Part shown: one piece after another, positions 29,386-39,652 of the stretch
How the letters are laid out: each line of letters opens with the position of its first letter
Position numbering within the stretch: position 1 is the stretch's first letter
Source of the DNA: Streptomyces sp. G-G2
Lineage (GTDB): Bacteria > Actinomycetota > Actinomycetes > Streptomycetales > Streptomycetaceae
DNA length: 64,000 bases
Reading direction: 5' to 3'
NCBI RefSeq assembly: GCF_030063135.1
Contig: NZ_JASISO010000001.1
Location: 287,561-351,560 of the forward strand
The notes under the pieces: model-generated
The model's database searches: none
The model's input: only the letters and a program-made list of their open reading frames with translations
What the model was told of the DNA's origin: nothing
Made by a program: the position numbers and the translations under genes

Positions 29386-32300
29386 ATGGACGAAGGATCC
29401 GGCGCGGCACAGCCGCCGGAAGCGACGACGCTACGCACCGGAACCAGCCACCGAGGCGGACCGGTGAGCGCCCCCGGAGCCCTCCTGGCCCGGACCCCGG
29501 CGGCCGGTGGGGGCAAGGGCCTGGCGGCGCAGCTCCTCCTCGCCGTGATCAGCGCCGGTTACGCCGTAGGCGCCGCCGTCGGCTGGGGTTCCAAGGAAGC
29601 CGCCGCGTTCATGGGCGACTTCGGCCTCAGCGCCGCCGGATTACTCGCCGCGGTCTCCTGCTACCACTACGCATGGACCATCGGCCGCCGAGAACGGCCC
29701 GCCTGGCTGCTGTTCGCGTTCTCCTCGCTCATGGCCGCCGTCGGCAACCTCGTCTGGGGCTGGTACGAGGTTCTCCTCGGCCAGGAGGTCCCGAAGCCCT
29801 CCGTCGCCGACTTCGCCTTCCTCTGCTTCGCCCCGTCCGCCATCGTCGGACTCCTCGTCCTCGCCAAGCGCCCCGTCAACCGGGCCGGCTGGGTCTGCCT
29901 CGCACTCGACTCCTGGCTCATCGCCGGATCGCTGCTCACCCTCTCGTGGAGCCTGGCCCTCGCGCACGCCGCCCGCACCGCCCAGTCCGGTGCTCCCGGC
30001 AGCGTCGCCCGCGCCGCACTGTCCCTGGCCTACCCGCTGCTGGACATCGCGCTCGTCTCGATAGTGCTGGTCCTGCACTTCCGGCGCTCCGTGACCAACC
30101 GCTCGGCCGTCAACACCGCCATCGCGGCCCTCGCCCTCACCGTCCTCAGCGACGCCCTCTTCACCTCGCCGCTGCTGAGCGCCCGCTACCAGTCCGGGCA
30201 ACTGCTCGACGCGGGCTGGTTCGCCGGTTCCCTGCTCCTGGCGTACGCGCCCTGGGGCGCCCGGCGCATCCACCCCGAGCCCGAGCCCCCCCGGCGGGCC
30301 CCGGCCGTACGCCGTCCACGCGGCCGGAAGGCGCGCCGCGGGGGCGCCGCCCACCGCGGCACCGTGCGCGGCGGCAGCGAGCTGCTCTCCGCGCACGCGC
30401 GCGAGGTCCGGCCCGTCAGCCGCCCCATCACCGGCTCGCTGCCCGCGCTGACCCCGTACCTCGCCGCCGCCGTGTGCACCCTCGGCATCCTCTACAACGT
30501 GATCGAGGGCCGGAAGGTCGACCGCATGGTCGTCTTCACCGGATGCACCGTCGTCCTCGCCCTCGTCATCCGCCAGGGCATCATGCTCCTCGACAACATC
30601 GCCCTGACCCAGGAACTGGCCCAGAAGGAGAACCACTTCCGCTCCCTGGTCCAGGGCTCCAGCGACGTCATCATGATCGCCGCACCCACCGGCATGCTGC
30701 GCTACGTCAGCCCCGCCGCCGCCGGGGTCTACGGCCGCGAGGCCGAGGAGCTGATCGGCACCGAGCTGTCCCACCTGATCCATCCCGAGGACCTCGGCCG
30801 GGTGGTCCACGAGGTGCGCCGCTTCCTGGCGGCGCCCTCCGCCGAGGAGCCCACCACCCGCATCGAATGCCGCTTCAAGTCCGGCGGCGGCGAGTGGCTC
30901 AACGTGGAGTCCACCGTCAACCGCCACCAGGGCGGACTCATCCTCAACAGCCGGGACGTCACCGAACGGGTCCGTCTCCAGGCCCAGCTCCAGCACAGCG
31001 CCGAGCACGACCCGCTGACCGACCTGCCCAACCGGGCCCTGTTCACCCGCCGGGTCCGCCAGGCCCTCACCGGCCGCCGGGCGGGGGACCACAGCACCGC
31101 CGTGCTCTTCATCGACCTCGACGGCTTCAAAGCGGTCAACGACACCATCGGCCACCAGGCGGGCGACGAACTCCTCGCCGAGGCCGCCCACCGCCTGCAG
31201 GACTCCGTCCGCGCCGGGGACACCGCCGCCCGGCTCGGCGGCGACGAGTTCGCCGCGCTGATCCTCGGCGACGGCAGCCGGGACCGGTCCGCCCGCGAGT
31301 ACCAGGTGCACGAGATCGCCGACCGGCTGCGCACCACCCTCTCCCAGCCCTACCGGATCGCGGGCACCGAGGTCCGGGTCGCCGCCAGCATCGGGGTGGC
31401 CTTCGCCGACCCCGGCATCACCCCTTCGGACCTGATGCGCAACGCGGATCTCGCGATGTACCGGGCCAAGGCGGGCGGCAAGAACCGGGTGGAGCTCTAC
31501 GCCCCCCAGATGCAGGCCGAAGTGGTCCGCAAGGCCGAGCTGGCCGGTCGGCTGCGCACCGCGCTCCACGAAGGCGAGTTCGCCCTGCTCCACCAGCCCG
31601 TGGTGTCCCTGGTGAGCGGCGAGGTCACCGCCATCGCCGCCCAGGCCCGCTGGCGCTCGGCCCAGGGGATCCTCTTCACCCCCGCCGAATTCCTCCGGGT
31701 GGCCGAGTGCAGCGAGGGCGCCGCCGGACCGGGCGGACCCGCCGGACCGCCCCCGTCGGCCGTCCCGGACGCCACCCGGACCGCCGAGCTGGGCCGATGG
31801 CTGCTGGCGGAGGCGGTGGACCAGGCCGCCGAACGCCACCGGGCCGGACACGCCGTACCGGTGGCCGTGCGGATGACCGCCCAACGGCTGCTGGACAAGT
31901 CGATGCCCGGCGGCTCCGTGGAGTCCTCGCTGACCCGGCACGGGCTGCCCCCGGGTGCGCTGGTGATCGAACTGGCGGACAGCGACCCCAGAGTGCCCTT
32001 CGACGAGCTGGAGCGGCGCCTGACGGCCTTGCGGCGGCTCGGCGTGCGGATCGCCCTCGACGGTTTCGGCAGCGGTTACGCGGCCATCAGCGCCCTGCGG
32101 CGCCTCCCGGTCGACGTACTCAAACTCGACCGGGGCCTCGTCGAAGGCGTCGTCGAGTCACCCAGACTGCACAAGATCACCGCAGGTCTGTTGCGGATCG
32201 CAAACGATCTGGGCATGCAGTCGGTGGCCGCCGGGGTGGATCTCCCCGAGCAGGTCATGGCCCTGCGGGCGATGGGCTGCACCCATGGCCAGGGAATGGC

Positions 32301-32466
32301 CTTCTCGGGACCTCTCGACGAGTACCGGCTGCGCCGCGCGCTCGTGCGCGGTACGTTCCCTGTACCGGGAGGCGCCGCTCTGCCCGCCTTGGCCGGTGGG
32401 CCTCCCGGGGTTCCGATGGCCGTTCGTAGGGGCTCACATAATGAGACGCCCGTCCCACCCGCTTGA
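29386..32466 (+). CDS. Membrane PAS-GGDEF protein with degenerate EAL domain
   Basis: A 1026-residue protein. About eight or nine hydrophobic segments span residues ~45-300 and another pair ~360-405. A PAS domain (FRSLVQGSSDVIMIAAPTG, PEDLGRVV, RDVTERVRLQ) covers ~420-545. The GGDEF domain is intact (G618-GDEF622). The EAL domain has lost key residues: E-A-L is A751-A-Q753 and DDFGTG is D892-G-F-G-S-G. It should therefore act as a diguanylate cyclase with a non-catalytic EAL. S. coelicolor has a comparable gene (SCO5511, recalled) just before ilvB. The start is uncertain: 29284 (GTG), 29386 (ATG, chosen) and 29464 (GTG) are in frame. Confidence 0.86.
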   Translation: MDEGSGAAQPPEATTLRTGTSHRGGPVSAPGALLARTPAAGGGKGLAAQLLLAVISAGYAVGAAVGWGSKEAAAFMGDFGLSAAGLLAAVSCYHYAWTIGRRERPAWLLFAFSSLMAAVGNLVWGWYEVLLGQEVPKPSVADFAFLCFAPSAIVGLLVLAKRPVNRAGWVCLALDSWLIAGSLLTLSWSLALAHAARTAQSGAPGSVARAALSLAYPLLDIALVSIVLVLHFRRSVTNRSAVNTAIAALALTVLSDALFTSPLLSARYQSGQLLDAGWFAGSLLLAYAPWGARRIHPEPEPPRRAPAVRRPRGRKARRGGAAHRGTVRGGSELLSAHAREVRPVSRPITGSLPALTPYLAAAVCTLGILYNVIEGRKVDRMVVFTGCTVVLALVIRQGIMLLDNIALTQELAQKENHFRSLVQGSSDVIMIAAPTGMLRYVSPAAAGVYGREAEELIGTELSHLIHPEDLGRVVHEVRRFLAAPSAEEPTTRIECRFKSGGGEWLNVESTVNRHQGGLILNSRDVTERVRLQAQLQHSAEHDPLTDLPNRALFTRRVRQALTGRRAGDHSTAVLFIDLDGFKAVNDTIGHQAGDELLAEAAHRLQDSVRAGDTAARLGGDEFAALILGDGSRDRSAREYQVHEIADRLRTTLSQPYRIAGTEVRVAASIGVAFADPGITPSDLMRNADLAMYRAKAGGKNRVELYAPQMQAEVVRKAELAGRLRTALHEGEFALLHQPVVSLVSGEVTAIAAQARWRSAQGILFTPAEFLRVAECSEGAAGPGGPAGPPPSAVPDATRTAELGRWLLAEAVDQAAERHRAGHAVPVAVRMTAQRLLDKSMPGGSVESSLTRHGLPPGALVIELADSDPRVPFDELERRLTALRRLGVRIALDGFGSGYAAISALRRLPVDVLKLDRGLVEGVVESPRLHKITAGLLRIANDLGMQSVAAGVDLPEQVMALRAMGCTHGQGMAFSGPLDEYRLRRALVRGTFPVPGGAALPALAGGPPGVPMAVRRGSHNETPVPPA
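32437..32442 (+). promoter_or_regulatory. Candidate -10 element for the ilvB leader transcript
   Basis: CATAAT lies within the 3' end of the GGDEF gene, 58 bp before the leader-peptide ATG. It is the best -10 match in the region. The -35 is weak (TTCCGA at 32411-32416, spacing too long), so the assignment is tentative. Confidence 0.3.
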
Positions 32467-32499
32467 CATCCACCTCCCGCCGGAGGGAGGGTCAGTGTC

Positions 32500-32541
32500 A
32501 TGCGCACCCGAATTCTCGTACGTGGAAAGCGCGTCGGCTGA
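32500..32541 (+). CDS. ilvB leader peptide (Ile-Leu-Val attenuator peptide)
   Basis: A 13-residue ORF MRTRILVRGKRVG starting at ATG 32500 behind GGAGGGAGG. It contains the adjacent codons ATT-CTC-GTA for Ile, Leu and Val, exactly the three end products of the downstream pathway. It is followed after 42 bp by a strong terminator and then ilvB. Ribosome stalling on these codons when branched-chain aminoacyl-tRNAs are scarce would favour read-through. Confidence 0.85.
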   Translation: MRTRILVRGKRVG

Positions 32542-32583
32542 AGCAGGGTCACTCATGTCCCCGCTTACTGCACCCGACGCGCT

Positions 32584-32617
32584 CCCCTCGCTTGCCTCCC
32601 GGCACGAGGGGTTTTTT
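32584..32617 (+). terminator. Attenuator terminator upstream of ilvB
   Basis: CCCCTCG (32584-32590) pairs with CGAGGGG (32605-32611), with an inner GCC/GGC pairing, followed by six T (32612-32617). It lies between the Ile-Leu-Val leader ORF and ilvB, so it is the regulated terminator of the attenuator. Confidence 0.85.
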
Positions 32618-32670
32618 GTTGCACTGGCACATCCCGAACCCTCGCAAAAACCCTCAGCTTCGAGAAGAGA

Positions 32671-34560
32671 ATGCCGATGACCGAGCAGGCCACCGGGGCC
32701 CACCATCCGCAGCCGCGGGCCCGTAACGGCGGATCCCACACCGCCGCAGTTGAGCACGTCACGGGTGCGCAGTCCCTCATCCGCTCTCTCGAAGAGGTGG
32801 GGTGCGACACCGTCTTCGGGATCCCGGGCGGCGCCATCCTCCCCGCGTACGACCCGATGATGGACAGCAAGAAGGTCCGTCACATCCTGGTCCGCCACGA
32901 GCAGGGCGCCGGGCACGCCGCCACCGGGTACGCGCAGGCCACCGGCAAGGTCGGCGTGTGCATGGCCACCTCCGGCCCGGGCGCCACCAACCTCGTCACC
33001 CCGATCGCCGACGCGCACATGGACTCCGTGCCGCTCGTCGCGATCACCGGGCAGGTCTCCTCCAAGGCGATCGGCACCGACGCCTTCCAGGAGGCGGACA
33101 TCGTCGGCATCACCATGCCGATCACGAAGCACAACTTCCTGGTCACCAGGGCCGAGGACATCCCGCGGACGATCGCCGAGGCGTTCCACATCGCCTCCAC
33201 CGGCCGCCCCGGCCCGGTCCTGGTCGACATCGCCAAGGACGCCCTCCAGTCGAAGACCACCTTTAGCTGGCCGCCCACCCAGAACCTCCCCGGCTACCGG
33301 CCGGTCACCAAGCCGCACGCCAAGCAGATCCGCGAGGCCGCCAAGCTCATCTGCCAGGCCAAGCGCCCGGTCCTGTACGTCGGCGGCGGCATCATGAAGT
33401 CCGGCGCGAGCGCCGAGCTGAAGGTCCTCGCCGAGCTGACCGGCGTCCCGGTCACCACCACCCTGATGGCGCTCGGCTCCTTCCCCGACAGCCACCCGCT
33501 GCACGTGGGCATGCCCGGTATGCACGGCGCCGTCACCGCGGTCACCGCCCTGCAGAAGTCGGACCTGCTGATCGCCCTCGGCACCCGCTTCGACGACCGC
33601 GTCACCGGCAAGCTGGACAGCTTCGCCCCCTTCGCGAAGGTCATCCACGCGGACATCGACCCGGCCGAGATCGGCAAGAACCGCGTCGTCGACGTCCCGA
33701 TCGTGGGCGACGCCCGCGAGGTCATCGCCGACCTGGTCCAGGCCGTCCAGGCCGAGCACACCGAGGGCCACGCGGGCGACTACAGCGCCTGGTGGAAGGA
33801 CCTCAACCGCTGGCGCGACACCTACCCGCTGGGCTACGACCTGCCCGAGGACGGCATGCTCTCGCCGCAGCAGGTCATCGAGCGGATCGGTCAGCTGGCG
33901 CCCAAGAGCACCATCTACGCCGCGGGCGTGGGCCAGCACCAGATGTGGGCCTCGCACTTCGTCAACTACGAGGAGCCCCGCACCTGGCTGAACTCCGGCG
34001 GCGCCGGAACCATGGGCTACGCGGTCCCGGCCGCGATGGGCGCCAAGGTCGGCATGCCGGAGCGCACGGTCTGGGCGATCGACGGCGACGGCTGCTTCCA
34101 GATGACCAATCAGGAACTGGTCACCTGCGCGCTGAACAACATCCCGATCAAGGTCGCGATCATCAACAACGGTGCGCTGGGCATGGTCCGCCAGTGGCAG
34201 ACCCTGTTCTACAACCAGCGGTACTCCAACACCGTCCTGCACGCCGACGAGACCGGCCAGGGCACCGCGGTCGGCTCCCAGCTCGGCGAGTCCAGCGCCC
34301 CCCGCAAGGGCACCCGCGTCCCGGACTTCGTCAAGCTGGCCGAGGCCATGGGCTGCGTGGCGCTGCGCTGCGAGGACCCGGCCGACCTGGACAGGGTCAT
34401 CGCCGAGGCCAACGCGATCAACGACCGTACCGTGGTCGTCGACTTCATCGTCCACGAGGACGCGATGGTGTGGCCCATGGTCGCCGCAGGCACCTCCAAC
34501 GACGAGGTCCAGGCCGCCCGGGGCGTCCGTCCCGACTTCGGCGACAACGAAGACGACTGA
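32671..34560 (+). CDS. ilvB: Acetolactate synthase large (catalytic) subunit
   Basis: A 629-residue thiamine-diphosphate enzyme making acetolactate or acetohydroxybutyrate, the first common step to Val, Leu and Ile. The catalytic Glu is in [23 protein letters not shown]-type middle domain ([13 protein letters not shown] [10 protein letters not shown]) and the ThDP motif [11 protein letters not shown] are present. The N-terminal ~30 residues are a variable tail. The purine-rich ribosome binding site (GAGAAGAGA) directly abuts ATG 32671, so the second in-frame ATG at 32677 may be the true start. It is first in the ilvB-ilvN-ilvC cluster and behind the leader attenuator. Confidence 0.96.
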   Translation: MPMTEQATGAHHPQPRARNGGSHTAAVEHVTGAQSLIRSLEEVGCDTVFGIPGGAILPAYDPMMDSKKVRHILVRHEQGAGHAATGYAQATGKVGVCMATSGPGATNLVTPIADAHMDSVPLVAITGQVSSKAIGTDAFQEADIVGITMPITKHNFLVTRAEDIPRTIAEAFHIASTGRPGPVLVDIAKDALQSKTTFSWPPTQNLPGYRPVTKPHAKQIREAAKLICQAKRPVLYVGGGIMKSGASAELKVLAELTGVPVTTTLMALGSFPDSHPLHVGMPGMHGAVTAVTALQKSDLLIALGTRFDDRVTGKLDSFAPFAKVIHADIDPAEIGKNRVVDVPIVGDAREVIADLVQAVQAEHTEGHAGDYSAWWKDLNRWRDTYPLGYDLPEDGMLSPQQVIERIGQLAPKSTIYAAGVGQHQMWASHFVNYEEPRTWLNSGGAGTMGYAVPAAMGAKVGMPERTVWAIDGDGCFQMTNQELVTCALNNIPIKVAIINNGALGMVRQWQTLFYNQRYSNTVLHADETGQGTAVGSQLGESSAPRKGTRVPDFVKLAEAMGCVALRCEDPADLDRVIAEANAINDRTVVVDFIVHEDAMVWPMVAAGTSNDEVQAARGVRPDFGDNEDD

Positions 34561-34588
34561 GCGAAGAGCGAAAGAGAGAACGACACAC

Positions 34589-35113
34589 ATGTCCAAGCAC
34601 ACGCTCTCCGTCCTGGTCGAGAACACGCCCGGCATCCTCGCCCGGATCGCCGCGCTGTTCTCCCGCCGCGGGTTCAACATCGACTCGCTGGCGGTCGGCG
34701 TCACGGAGCACCCCGACATCTCCCGCATCACCATCGTCGTCAACGTCGAGGCCCTGCCGCTCGAACAGGTGACCAAGCAGCTCAACAAGCTGGTCAACGT
34801 CCTCAAGATCGTCGAGCTGGAGCAGCACAGCGCCATCGAGCGCGAGCTGGTCCTGGTCAAGGTCCGCGCCGACAACGAGACCCGCTCGCAGATCGTCGAG
34901 ATCGTCCAGCTGTTCCGTGCCAAGACGGTCGACGTCTCCCCGGACGCCGTCACCGTCGAGGCGACCGGCGGCACCGACAAGCTCGGCGCGATGCTGAAGA
35001 TGCTGGAACCCTTCGGCATCAAGGAACTCGTGCAGTCCGGCACGATCGCCATAGGGCGCGGCGGCCGGTCCATCACGGACCGCAGCCTGCGCGCACTCGA
35101 CCGCAGCGCCTGA
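34589..35113 (+). CDS. ilvN: Acetolactate synthase small (regulatory) subunit
   Basis: A 174-residue regulatory subunit with an N-terminal ACT domain (TLSVLVENTPGILARIAALF) that binds valine for feedback inhibition, and the C-terminal domain (ELVLVKVRADNETRSQIVEI, ending GRGGRSITDRSLRAL). It is 28 bp after ilvB with an AAAGAGAGAA ribosome binding site, so it is co-transcribed and made in step with the catalytic subunit. Confidence 0.96.
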   Translation: MSKHTLSVLVENTPGILARIAALFSRRGFNIDSLAVGVTEHPDISRITIVVNVEALPLEQVTKQLNKLVNVLKIVELEQHSAIERELVLVKVRADNETRSQIVEIVQLFRAKTVDVSPDAVTVEATGGTDKLGAMLKMLEPFGIKELVQSGTIAIGRGGRSITDRSLRALDRSA

Positions 35114-36235
<1,122 letters not shown>

Positions 36236-36242
36236 TCCGCCC

Positions 36243-36279
36243 GCGGCGGGGCCGGGACGCGCTGTCCCGGCCCCGCCGC
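36243..36279 (+). terminator. Hairpin downstream of ilvC
   Basis: GCGGCGGGGCCGGGAC and GTCCCGGCCCCGCCGC form a perfect 16-bp stem with a GCGCT loop, 7 bp after the ilvC stop. There is no T run, as is common for Streptomyces terminators, so read-through is possible. Confidence 0.75.
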
Positions 36280-36390
36280 ACACCCGGGCCCCGTTGGAAG
36301 ACGGCTTCCTGCACACCGCCTTGTCCACCCCGGCCAACCACGGACGGGTGATCCTTCCGGACAGGCGGATTAGCGGTGCCGCAACGCCAC

Positions 36391-36396
36391 TACACT
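36391..36396 (+). promoter_or_regulatory. Candidate -10 element of serA
   Basis: TACACT about 110 bp before the serA start, after the ilvC terminator. No strong -35 at the right distance. The transcript would begin near 36403, leaving a ~100-nt leader. Confidence 0.35.
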
Positions 36397-36506
36397 GCTC
36401 AACACAACGCGTCAGGCCCACAGTGTCGTGCGTCTTCCACGCGGCTACCCCCTCCACGCCTGCGGCCGTCGGGACGGCCGTCCGCACTGGACTTGTGAGG
36501 ACCCAC

Positions 36507-38096
36507 GTGAGCTCGAAACCTGTCGTACTCATCGCCGAAGAGCTGTCGCCTGCCACCGTCGAGGCTCTCGGCCCCGATTTCGAGATCCGGCACTGCAACG
36601 GCGCCGACCGCGCGGAGCTGCTGCCCGCCATCGTCGACGCCGACGCGATCCTGGTGCGCTCCGCCACCAAGGTCGACGCCGAGGCCATCGCCGTGGCCAA
36701 GAAGCTGCGGGTCGTCGCCCGCGCGGGCGTCGGTCTGGACAACGTCGACGTCTCCGCCGCCACCAAGGCGGGTGTGATGGTCGTCAACGCGCCGACCTCC
36801 AACATCGTCACCGCCGCCGAGCTGGCCTGCGGCCTCCTCGTCGCCACGGCGCGCCACATCCCGCAGGCCAACACCGCCCTGAAGAACGGCGAGTGGAAGC
36901 GGAACAAGTACACCGGCGTCGAGCTGAGCGAGAAGACCCTCGGTGTCGTCGGCCTCGGCCGCATCGGTGTCCTGGTCGCCCAGCGCATGTCGGCCTTCGG
37001 CATGAAGATCGTCGCCTACGACCCCTACGTACAGCCCGCGCGCGCCGCCCAGATGGGCGTCAAGATGCTGGCGCTGGACGAGCTGCTGGAGGTCGCCGAC
37101 TTCATCACCGTGCACCTGCCCAAGACCCCGGAGACCCTCGGTCTCATCGGGGACGAGGCCCTGCACAAGGTGAAGCCCTCGGTGCGCATCGTCAACGCCG
37201 CCCGCGGCGGGATCGTGGACGAGGCCGCGCTGTACTCGGCCATCAAGGAGGGCCGGGTCGCCGGAGCCGGTCTCGACGTGTACGCGAAGGAGCCCTGCAC
37301 GGACTCCCCGCTCTTCGAGCTGGACCAGGTCGTCTGCACCCCGCACCTCGGCGCGTCCACGGACGAGGCCCAGGAGAAGGCCGGCGTCTCGGTCGCCAAG
37401 TCGGTGCGCCTCGCGCTCGCCGGTGAACTCGTCCCCGACGCGGTCAACGTGCAGGGCGGGGTCATCGCCGAGGACGTGCGTCCGGGCCTCCCGCTCGCCG
37501 AGAAGCTCGGCCGGATCTTCACGGCCCTCGCGGGCGAGGTCGCGGTCCGCCTCGACGTCGAGGTCTGCGGCGAGATCACCCAGCACGACGTGAAGGTGCT
37601 CGAACTCTCCGCGCTCAAGGGTGTGTTCGAGGACGTCGTCGACGAGACGGTCTCCTACGTCAACGCCCCGCTGTTCGCGCAGGAGCGCGGTGTCGAGGTA
37701 CGTCTGACCACCTCGTCGGAGTCCCCGGACCACCGCAACGTGGTCACGGTGCGCGGCACCCTGTCGGACGGTCAGGAAGTCTCGGTCTCCGGCACCCTCG
37801 CCGGTCCCAAGCACCTGCAGAAGATCGTCGGCATCGGCGAGTACGACGTGGACCTGTCGCTCGCCGACCACATGGTCGTCCTGCGCTACACCGACCGCCC
37901 GGGCGTGGTCGGCGCGGTCGGCCGACTCCTCGGCGAGGCCGGTCTGAACATCGCGGGCATGCAGGTCGCCCGGGCCGAAGAGGGCGGCGAGGCGCTCGGC
38001 GTGCTCACCGTCGACGCCGAGGTCCCGGTGGAGGTCCTCGCGGCCATCGCCGAGGACATCGGCGCGGTCTCGGCCCGCTCGGTCAACCTCGGCTGA
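36507..38096 (+). CDS. serA: D-3-phosphoglycerate dehydrogenase
   Basis: A 529-residue long-form PGDH, first enzyme of serine synthesis. The catalytic/NAD domain has LGVVGLGRIGVLVAQRM, R in VNAARGGIVDE, E in YAKEPCTDSPL and H in TPHLGAST. It is followed by the allosteric substrate-binding domain (residues ~320-450) and a C-terminal ACT domain (HMVVLRYTDRPGVVGAVGRL) for serine feedback. The GTG at 36507 is chosen because GAGG lies 7 bp upstream and the conserved SSKPVVLIAEEL follows. The frame is open further upstream. Confidence 0.95.
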   Translation: MSSKPVVLIAEELSPATVEALGPDFEIRHCNGADRAELLPAIVDADAILVRSATKVDAEAIAVAKKLRVVARAGVGLDNVDVSAATKAGVMVVNAPTSNIVTAAELACGLLVATARHIPQANTALKNGEWKRNKYTGVELSEKTLGVVGLGRIGVLVAQRMSAFGMKIVAYDPYVQPARAAQMGVKMLALDELLEVADFITVHLPKTPETLGLIGDEALHKVKPSVRIVNAARGGIVDEAALYSAIKEGRVAGAGLDVYAKEPCTDSPLFELDQVVCTPHLGASTDEAQEKAGVSVAKSVRLALAGELVPDAVNVQGGVIAEDVRPGLPLAEKLGRIFTALAGEVAVRLDVEVCGEITQHDVKVLELSALKGVFEDVVDETVSYVNAPLFAQERGVEVRLTTSSESPDHRNVVTVRGTLSDGQEVSVSGTLAGPKHLQKIVGIGEYDVDLSLADHMVVLRYTDRPGVVGAVGRLLGEAGLNIAGMQVARAEEGGEALGVLTVDAEVPVEVLAAIAEDIGAVSARSVNLG

Positions 38097-38114
38097 CCGG
38101 CGCTGCCGTACGAG

Positions 38115-38148
38115 GGGAGGGCCCGGGGGAGTTCCCCCGGGCCCTCCC
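38115..38148. terminator. Bidirectional terminator hairpin between serA and the PucR-type gene
   Basis: GGGAGGGCCCGGGGGA followed by TCCCCCGGGCCCTCCC gives a near-perfect 16-bp stem with a 2-nt centre. It sits between convergent genes and can serve both. Confidence 0.8.
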
Positions 38149-38235
38149 TGTCTGCCGGGGCGCGTGTGCCCGGACCCCCGCGTACGCCGGGCCCGTGTGC
38201 CGGGATCCCCGCGTGCGCGTGGGGCCGTGCCGCTC

Positions 38236-39489
38236 TCAGGCCCGTAGGCGGGACGCCTTGAGGGCCATGTGGAGCAGCAGCCGGTCCTCGCCCGCGTCCA
38301 GGTCCAGGCCGGTCAGTTTCTCCACCCGGGCCAGCCGGTAGTACAGGGTCTGCCGGTGGATGCCCAGGGCCGCCGCCGCCCGGCCGGCCTGGCCCGCGCA
38401 GTCCAGGAACACCTCCGCGGTGCGGGCCAGTTCCGCGTGGGCGGGGGTCAGCAGGGCGCGGGCCGCCGGGTCGTCGCGGGCCAGTTCCGGGGCCGCCGCC
38501 AGGGCCGCCAGCATCCGGTACGGGCCGATCCCGGACCACTGGGCCACCGGGCCGAGCAGGGGCTGGGCCGCCGCCGCGCGGGCCGCGGCCACCGCCTGCT
38601 CCCAGGCCCCCGGCAGCCCGGCCAGCCCGGTGCGGGGGAGCCCGATCCCGGCCGTCGCGCTCCCGGGGGCGGGGGCTGGGGCGGGGGCCGGGGTCGCGCC
38701 GGGGGACGCGCTGTCCGGCGTACGGGGCGACGTAGCGGCAGGTCCGGCTCCCGGTCCGGCCAGCAGCCGGGTCGCCGCCGTGACCGCGGGGGCCGCCAGG
38801 TCCGCCGACCGCAGCCGCACCAGCACCGCCAGGGAGGCCCCGGGCAGCTCCTCGACCCCCTCGTCCCCGGCGCCGCGGGGCACCACGCACACCGCCGCCG
38901 CCCCCGGGACCGAGGGCGGGGCCTGCCCGCTCCAGGGCGTCACGCACACCACCGCGTGCGGCCCGTCCGCGTCCGGCCCCAGGGCCACCCGCAGCGCGGC
39001 CACCGCCATGTCCCGCTGCCAGCCCCGCCCGGCGGTGACCACCGCGCGGAACTCGCGGGTCAGGTCGGCCCCCGCCTTCGCCTCCTCCGCCATCAGTACG
39101 CCGATCCGCTCGGCTACCTCCATGGCCGCGTCCAGCTGCTCCGGCCCGGGCCCCGGCTCGGCGTCCAGCAGCCACACGTAGCCCTGGGCGATCCCCCGGT
39201 AGCGCACGGGCAGGCAGATCCGGCCGCGGAAGACCCCGGCCTCCGGCGCCGCGGGAATCCGTACGGGCCGCGTCGCCCGGGTGATCCCGAACCCCTCGAA
39301 CCAGGACCGTACGGCCGCCGTCGACTGGCGGGTCAGGATCGAGCGGGTCCGTACGGGGTCCATCGCGAGGTCGTCATCGCTGTCGTGCGCGCCGAAGGCG
39401 ATGAGGCGGAAGTCCCGGTTCTCCAGCGTCGCCGGAGCGCCGAGCAGCGCCGAGATCTCGTCCACCAGGTCCTGGTAATCGCCCTTCAC
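38236..39489 (-). CDS. PucR/CdaR-type transcriptional regulator of proline catabolism (putative)
   Basis: A ~417-residue regulator. The C-terminal PucR HTH ([26 protein letters not shown], then [12 protein letters not shown]) is unmistakable. A GGDEF-like/CdaR middle and an N-terminal sensory half ([18 protein letters not shown]) precede it. A Pro/Ala-rich linker lies around residue 270. It is divergent from proline dehydrogenase (39653), so it is the likely proline-responsive regulator of that operon, by context only. The GTG at 39489 has GGGAG at a 9-bp distance; the ATG at 39528 lacks a ribosome binding site. A palindrome ACATATGT (39525-39532) lies in the divergent gap. Confidence 0.85.
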   Translation of the reverse strand: MKGDYQDLVDEISALLGAPATLENRDFRLIAFGAHDSDDDLAMDPVRTRSILTRQSTAAVRSWFEGFGITRATRPVRIPAAPEAGVFRGRICLPVRYRGIAQGYVWLLDAEPGPGPEQLDAAMEVAERIGVLMAEEAKAGADLTREFRAVVTAGRGWQRDMAVAALRVALGPDADGPHAVVCVTPWSGQAPPSVPGAAAVCVVPRGAGDEGVEELPGASLAVLVRLRSADLAAPAVTAATRLLAGPGAGPAATSPRTPDSASPGATPAPAPAPAPGSATAGIGLPRTGLAGLPGAWEQAVAAARAAAAQPLLGPVAQWSGIGPYRMLAALAAAPELARDDPAARALLTPAHAELARTAEVFLDCAGQAGRAAAALGIHRQTLYYRLARVEKLTGLDLDAGEDRLLLHMALKASRLRA

Positions 39490-39652
39490 GCGGACATTCT
39501 CCCACTCCCCGAGCTGCCTTTCAGACATATGTATGAGATCGGGGCCACGGATGCGTGACAGCTGTCGATGGCAGAGGATCGAGGCGATCTCTAGGTTTCA
39601 CGGTGGTCCTACTTGCGACTCTTTGAACTCCCGCCACCCGTTGGAGGTGCCC

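Noticed and set aside
29641..31941. A 766-codon minus-strand frame opposite the PAS-GGDEF gene
   Set aside because: A product of third-position GC bias; the plus strand encodes complete PAS and GGDEF domains.
32463..32468. TTGACA as the -35 of the ilvB promoter
   Set aside because: No -10 lies 16-18 bp downstream, where instead the leader's ribosome binding site sits; a start further upstream is more likely.
32467..32670. A T-box riboswitch upstream of ilvB
   Set aside because: No T-box consensus was seen; the Ile-Leu-Val leader ORF and terminator explain the region.
36423..36506. A leader peptide upstream of serA
   Set aside because: The GTG-TCG-TGC frame is continuous with serA and has no following terminator, so it is merely the upstream open frame.
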